A stretch of DNA of 12,012 bases from the NCBI GenBank assembly GCA_003049485.1, contig PYST01000617.1, positions 1 to 12,012 of the forward strand, written 5' to 3'. Each line of letters opens with the position of its first letter. Within the stretch, counting starts at the first letter, position 1. Both the position numbers and the translations under genes were made by a program. The DNA is from Ophioceras dolichostomum (taxonomy: Eukaryota; Ascomycota; Sordariomycetes; Magnaporthales; Ophioceraceae). Of the stretch, positions 7,932 through 12,012 are shown in pieces. Below the pieces are notes generated by a model that did not search any database, was not told the origin of the DNA, and saw nothing but the letters and a program-made list of their open reading frames with translations.

Positions 7932-8075
7932 GACGATTTGATCAACGAGGTGAACATGATTCTGGAGATGCGCAAGGAGGGCGATCTTGTCAACGAGGTG
8001 AACATGATCCTTGAGATGCGCAAGGAGGACGATCTTGTCAACGAGGTGAACATGATCCTGGAGATGCGCAAGGAG
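7932..8075 (+). repeat. 48-bp tandem repeat, three copies, encoding a 16-residue unit
   Basis: Copies lie at 7932-7979, 7980-8027 and 8028-8075. They encode DDLINEVNMILEMRKE, GDLVNEVNMILEMRKE and DDLVNEVNMILEMRKE. The base differences are mostly silent or conservative: TTG/CTT for Leu, ATT/ATC for Ile, CTG/CTT for Leu, ATC/GTC for Ile/Val, GAC/GGC for Asp/Gly. That pattern points to selection on the protein. The unit alternates hydrophobic and charged residues and should form a continuous amphipathic helix or coiled coil. Confidence 0.9.
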
Positions 8076-8479
8076 GACGCTGCCATCCTCCTACGTCACT
8101 TCGGGGGCCCCGCAAGTCCCGCGTGGACGGGCGTCTGTAGGGGGGAGGCTCGACACGGAGAACCAGGTCCTGCTGGCGATGTTGGATCAGGCCTGCCACT
8201 CGCCAGCCGTGGCCTCAACCAAGGGCGGCTTCAACTCCACCGAGATCTAGAAAAGGACAGATACTTGGGGACGACTGGGACGACACCACCAGCCAGGACC
8301 ACCCCGTCATCGCTCAGTGCGAGACCTGCAAGCTCGACGGCGACAAGCGCCTCCACAAGGACGGCAAGTGCTACTGGTGCAAGGTGGTTTCGACCTCGAG
8401 CACGAAGACCGAGACCCGTAGCCTCGGATCGTCGAGAGCGAAAGGGGTGGTTACAATGGATGGCGGTACTACTAGCTAG

Positions 8480-8688
8480 TGGATGGCAATCCTCTTAGAG
8501 AAGGAGGCTAGGGAGAAGTCGATTCATGATCTTCATAGCGGAACATGCAAATATCAGTCCACTATAAACAGCAGTCCATCCAAATTTCTTGCGTTGATCT
8601 TGGAACTTGGTCCGTACATGGTTGAGAGGCAGAGTAGGTAGACAAGTGGTAATCAGCTGAGATAGGTCATACTTGCTGTGTACTTATA
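8480..8688. other. Convergent intergenic spacer
   Basis: This short spacer lies between the plus-strand locus ending at 8479 and the P450 stop at 8689, so it should contain both 3' ends. I see no gene and no certain polyadenylation signal. Confidence 0.5.
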
Positions 8689-10854
8689 TCACACATCTGT
8701 CCGTTCCGTCACTGTCACCCACATATTTTTTACGTAGAACAGCGAATGGTTCCGCGCCTCCCACGGCTTGGCCGGGTTCACCAGCTGGAAATCGAAATAT
8801 CGCAAGAGCTACATAGATCCAATCAGGACCCCATCCGTGTGTCAGCAAAGTGTCAGCAGAATGGAGCCAAGCAAGCAAGCAAGAAAGGTGGCGTATGGCA
8901 GGCAGAGGAGAGGGAGAGGCAGGGGAGCGGCGGCCACAACGAACTACTTACCTCAACAAAGACCTTGTACAGCTCCAGGACGGCGATCTGCTTCCCCGCG
9001 CAGCTCCAGCGCCCGTACCCAAAGTTGAGGTCCACGGCCGCTCCCATCTCCTTCTTCTTCTCGGCAGGGAGCGCGCCGTCGAGCCAGCGCTCGGGGCGGA
9101 ACACGTCGGCGTCCTCGCCGAAGATGTCGCGGCGGCGCAGGAGCGACCACAGGCTCGAGGCGATCTGCGTGCCGCCGGGAACCCTCCTGCCGCAGATGAC
9201 GTCGCCTCCTGGAGGCACGACCTTGAGGAACGGAGGGCTTGCGGCGGGGTGGATGCGCATGCTTTCCTGGATAACGGCCTGTTGTTGTTTTTGTGTTGGT
9301 GTCGAGAGTCATCATCAGCTTTCATCTGCGCTGCCCTGCTCGCACATTCCAGCTCGTCCGTAGGTAGCATCAGGCACAAAAGACAAAAAAATCCAGACAA
9401 GGCAGTGGAGTGTAGTAGACACTGACGGTCAAGTACGGTAAGGCCCTCGCCTCGGCACCAGTGACCGGGGTCGAAATAGCGCCCTCGCTGACGCCCCGGT
9501 CGATCTCGGCCTGCAGTTTCTTGTAGACCACAACATTCGTCATCAGATACAGCATGGTCGCCCTCATCACCGTTGAGATAGTGTCGGAGCCGGCGATGAA
9601 CTGAAGTAGGACCTCGTTCTCGCATTCAGATTCAGTGAGACCGTGCCTGATGAAGGAACCCTACGTAGGTTGCCAAAGCACGGCAAGTAGATAGGTAGGT
9701 ACAGGTAGAAAGGTGGGCACCTAGTCAGCATCATAACGCATGGCAAACACAGGACGGGCCCGAAGCTCAGATCTCAGATGGAAGCGGCCGTGACGGTGGA
9801 TGGATGGACGGGAGGGGAACTTACCAGCATGTCGTTGTGTTGCTCAGCGTCGGAGCCGAAGCGTTTGGAAACGACTGTTTTCGCGAGACTGTTGCTCATC
9901 CAGAGGAGGGGGGCCAGCCCACCATCAGCTTCAGTACACCGCACGTCATGACCGATGAGGACGATCTTCCGACGAAAACGCCAAACAAACATACCCCTGG
10001 AGCTTTCCGATCCCCGCCTGATCCGTAGGCTTAGGCCCCACAAGCCTGATCATGAACTCCGAAAAGATGATCTTCCTGAGGATCGGGATCTCGGTGCACA
10101 TCTGCACCATGGGCGCGATGGCGTAGGCGGTGCCCACGATGGAGTGCACGTCGGCGTCCTCCTCGAGGTGTCCAAAGTCGAGCCCGAACGCAATCCGGCC
10201 CAGCGAGTCGAGCGTGAACCAATGCGCCATCTTCGAGAAGTCCGTCGGCCTGGCAACAGCGACGCCAGCAGCACCAGCACTCGCACCCGTACCCGCACCC
10301 GCACCCGCACCGCCTTTCTCAGCAGACGAAGAAGACGCCGCAGCCGGGGCTGCGGCCACCGCCGACGACGCCAAGTACCTCGTCCGAATAAGCCTCCTCA
10401 GCCTTCCCAGCACATCATCAACATCCCTCTCCAGCCCCGGCACCTCCCTCCCGCCATACCCCGCGCCCGTGCGCGCCTTGATGGCGTCGTGGTACGCGAC
10501 GTCCGGCGAGCTGAACATGGAGTGCTGCCTGGGGTCGAGCCGCAGCGACGAGTACCACTCCGACCGCCTGTACGCGCCCCTCGCGGACGCCATGCGGCGA
10601 ATGGCGTCCGGGTCGTTCGTCAGCAGCACGTCGGGCGCGATGCGGGCCAGCTGGCCGTGGGCCTTGAGCGCGTCGGCGTAGATCTGCACCGCGTTCCCCG
10701 TCGACGCCGCCCACGCCTCCCAGGTGTAGGAGAACTTGGCGAGGAGGGGGCCGCGGAAATGGCGGAGCTTGTGCCATGCCTTTATGGAGGCGATGGTGTA
10801 GTAGACTGTGGATGCCAGGAGGGCGAGGGAGAGGGTTGAGAGGATGGTGGCCAT
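8689..10854 (-). CDS. Cytochrome P450 monooxygenase, pisatin-demethylase-like, 534 aa, five exons
   Basis: A heme-thiolate monooxygenase, expected to be ER-anchored and to insert one oxygen atom into a small organic substrate using a P450 reductase. Exons: 10854-9995, 9888-9825, 9660-9427, 9278-8952, 8808-8689. Donors are GTATGT, GTAAGT, GTCAGT and GTAAGT; all acceptors end in AG and all phases agree. Residues 2-22 form a hydrophobic N-terminal anchor. The I-helix AGSDT is at 331-335, ExxR (ESMR) at 391-394, PERW at 448-451, and the heme motif FGYGRWSCAG at 472-481 with Cys479 as the likely iron ligand. The C-terminus (LLRYFDFQLVNPAKPW) is typical of this group. An Ala/Gly/Ser-rich insert (about 162-201) is partly made by a hexamer repeat. 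ATG 10854 is chosen because an anchor follows directly; the frame is open further upstream but has no ATG there. No key residue is missing. Substrate unknown. Family resemblance is by memory of motifs, not a search. Confidence 0.93.
9661..9824 (-). other. P450 intron 2 with TACCTACC words
   Basis: A 164-bp intron with a GTAAGT donor (9824-9819) and an acceptor in ACGTAG (ending at 9661), between codons. It contains GCTGAC (a possible branch site, though about 60 bases from the acceptor) and TACCTGTACCTACCTATCTAC. The other P450 introns are 9994-9889 (106 bp), 9426-9279 (148 bp) and 8951-8809 (143 bp). Confidence 0.85.
10283..10312 (-). repeat. Hexamer repeat inside the P450 coding sequence
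   Basis: Five hexamers of the form GCACCC (plus strand; one is GTACCC and the last GCACCG) fill 10283-10312. On the coding strand they encode an alternating Gly-Ala run (GAGAGAGTG) within the low-complexity insert of the P450. The insert lies between well-conserved blocks (ahead of PTDFSKMAHWFTLDSLGR), so it is probably a surface loop. Hexamer slippage lengthens it without changing the frame. Confidence 0.85.
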
Positions 10855-11004
10855 TATTGTTCCGTTTTGCTTTCCCCTCCTTCTTCGAGATGAGGAGAAG
10901 GAGGTAGCCGGATGAACCAGAAGAGCTTCAATGTTGCGATGTTTATTCTTCACACGGTGCTGTTTGCCTGAGCAGCTTGAAGTTCCCAGAGCGGGAAAAC
11001 AGCC

Positions 11005-11014
11005 TCATAAATAT
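11005..11014 (-). promoter_or_regulatory. Possible TATA element of the P450 gene
   Basis: On the minus strand AATATTTATG lies about 150 bases upstream of the P450 ATG. It is the most TATA-like word in the upstream region, and the leader that follows is compatible with a fungal 5' UTR. The transcription start is not known. Confidence 0.3.
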
Positions 11015-11580
11015 TATCGATGCCTATCTGCAAATCGCCCGTTGGCCGAGAAAGACAGCAGTGGGCATTTTCTACGAACAGGTCAGATCGCGGAAGAGAG
11101 GGGTTCTCGAGTGGGCATTCGCCATATTTGATTGAGTTCTTCGTCCCAAGGGACTCCGTTCCTATGCACGCCCAGCTTGTGGGAAGATGGCATGGTCACA
11201 CTGGGGAAATACCTGGCCTCTCCCGTACTCGGTGGTGTAGCATCGTCAACCGCACAGGTTCGATGCATCCATCCCCTCAATCCTTTTCCCGCCCACCCAA
11301 TGCGCTCTGAGTGGTATCGGCCTCTATGTCTGGACCATTATTCGCCGATGCGAAGTCCAATTGGGGACCATTCCACGGCATCTCTCCGCTCCAATGGCCG
11401 CAGCAGCCCTCTCTCTACCAACATAGTCGAGAGTTCCGAGCGAGTGCGTGTGCTTTTTCTGACGGTTGAAGGACGTTGTGCGACCTCTTCGATCCCCCCC
11501 ACCAGCAGTTCGATTAAGATGTGGTAGAAGCGTCCATCTCGTCTCTTCTTCTCCTCAGTCTTCTCCGCTTTGGACTGGCG
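11015..11580. other. No confident gene upstream of the P450
   Basis: The plus-strand open frames at 11020-11310 and 11132-11527 do not read like protein; the second has no ATG start. I see no recognisable element. From about 11540 the plus strand turns CT-rich (CGTCTCTTCTTCTCCTCAG), as before a possible start at 11581. Confidence 0.5.
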
Positions 11581-11766
11581 ATGGCAGCTGTCATTGACTC
11601 GGAAATCGTGGGTTTGGACATTTTATTAGATCGGCACACTGGGGTGACCTGGGAAGTTTTACTGGGTCGGTAGGGCAGGTAGATTTTGGTGGCTCTTGCG
11701 ACTGCGGAAGCACGCCAGGTTGGCTGCAGGGAGTACGAGAAAGACTCTGATGCCGTGGACAGATAA
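11581..11766 (+). CDS. Weak candidate: very small gene or first exons of a longer one
   Basis: An ATG at 11581 follows a CT-rich leader (context GGCGATGGCAGC) and reads MAAVIDSEIVGLDILLDRHT and onward to a stop at 11671. A possible 60-bp intron (11670-11729; weak GTAGGG donor, CTGCAG acceptor) would join in phase to EYEKDSDAVDR and a TAA at 11764-11766, giving 41 residues. Another protein-like piece, VVVDLIAAYG, ends at 11830 in another frame. These may be exons of one gene whose structure I cannot settle, or chance. The donor is poor and no clear branch site is seen. No family recognised. Confidence 0.22.
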
Positions 11767-11936
11767 GCCCCGAAAACATTCCTCCCCCGACTGCAGGTGG
11801 TCGTGGACTTGATCGCCGCCTACGGATAGGCACAGTTGGCGACGAGGAGCGTAACGCCAAGAGTAGATGCTAGTCAAGCTGAGCTGGCCCTTAGTAACCA
11901 AGTTGTTTGTTGTTCTGCTTCAGTTTAACGTGGTTC

Positions 11937-11969
11937 ATCATCACCCGGTACATATCATCACCCGGTACA
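11937..11969. repeat. 16-bp direct repeat, period 17
   Basis: ATCATCACCCGGTACA occurs at 11937-11952 and 11954-11969. Two exact copies with one base between them. No gene context is visible near the window edge. Confidence 0.85.
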
Positions 11970-12012
11970 CTTTTTCTTGGCATCGCGACTGTCAACTTCG
12001 CCGCGTCACAAT

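Larger units (their letters stand above)
7456..8479 (+). pseudogene. Broken or frameshifted coding locus with coiled-coil repeats and a Cys-pair motif
   Basis: Four protein-like pieces run in order on the plus strand. (A) From 7456, without an ATG, to 7602: SNK repeats, then STITLPTGQDLYGAFFHFFL, ending at a GTGAGT donor (7603). (B) From 7879, after an AATAG acceptor with a CTAAC word about 25 bases upstream: FGFSYNVYRPEHLRQQQ and three 16-residue repeats (7932-8075), then AAILLRHF. The A/B junction keeps phase (C plus TA gives Leu). (C) In the next frame, 8149-8250: LDTENQVLLAMLDQACHSPA onward to a TAG. (D) In the third frame, about 8257-8479: GDDWDDTTSQDHPVIAQ, then CETC-x13-CYWC and a stop at 8477-8479. 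Frames B, C and D each advance by one base. The B-to-C gap is too short for an intron, so at least one single-base indel is needed, perhaps in the G-run at 8140-8145. This is either a pseudogene or sequence error. The start is unresolved and no family is recognised. Confidence 0.45.

Noticed and set aside
7932..8075. CRISPR-like array
   Set aside because: The 48-bp units are directly adjacent without spacers, keep a reading frame, and lie in a fungal context.
9955..10839. Plus-strand 294-codon open frame
   Set aside because: It is antisense to P450 exon 1 and is explained by GC-rich codon use on the other strand.
8689..10854. P450 as part of a secondary-metabolite cluster
   Set aside because: No backbone enzyme, transporter or regulator is visible in the window, so a cluster cannot be claimed.

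Overview
The window looks like nuclear DNA of a filamentous ascomycete (Pezizomycotina, probably Sordariomycetes). The reasons are genes split by short GT-AG introns (106 to 276 bp here) with fungal-type donors (GTGAGT, GTAAGT, GTATGT), CTAAC-like branch sites where one can be seen, CT/CA-rich leaders, many microsatellites and a class of P450 typical of such fungi. Nothing points to bacteria, plasmid or virus.

Only two genes can be rebuilt end to end, both on the minus strand. (1) 10854 to 8689 is a five-exon cytochrome P450 of 534 residues, with an N-terminal membrane anchor, the I-helix AGSDT motif, ExxR, and a complete heme-binding FGYGRWSCAG motif; it resembles pisatin-demethylase-like fungal P450s. 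(2) 6931 to 5054 is a two-exon gene for a 533-residue protein of no family I recognise. It is preceded by a long (CAACAG)n hexamer tract that stays open in the same frame.

Between them on the plus strand (about 7456 to 8479) lies a locus that reads as protein only in pieces: an SNK-repeat exon, a likely 276-bp intron, an exon with three 16-residue coiled-coil-like repeats, and two further pieces in the other two frames, the last with a CxxC-x13-CxxC cysteine pattern. It is either a decayed gene or a gene with two single-base errors.

Left side: 1 to 1799 has no confident gene. 1800 to 2117 is a compact 105-codon open frame that looks real. 2349 to 2524 is a (GA)n tract with one N and a phase slip, probably a collapsed gap. 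2525 to 3183 is a Ser/Thr/Pro-rich candidate coding stretch with 33-bp repeats. 3934 to 4230 is a weak candidate gene. 4617 to 4890 is a tandem duplication of about 130 bp. Right side: 10855 to 12012 holds the P450 upstream region, a weak small candidate gene at 11581 to 11766, and a short direct repeat.

Nothing shows that the genes work together. The P450 and the orphan protein are on the same strand but separated by the plus-strand locus, and no biosynthetic backbone enzyme, transporter or transcription factor is visible, so a secondary-metabolite cluster cannot be claimed from this window alone.
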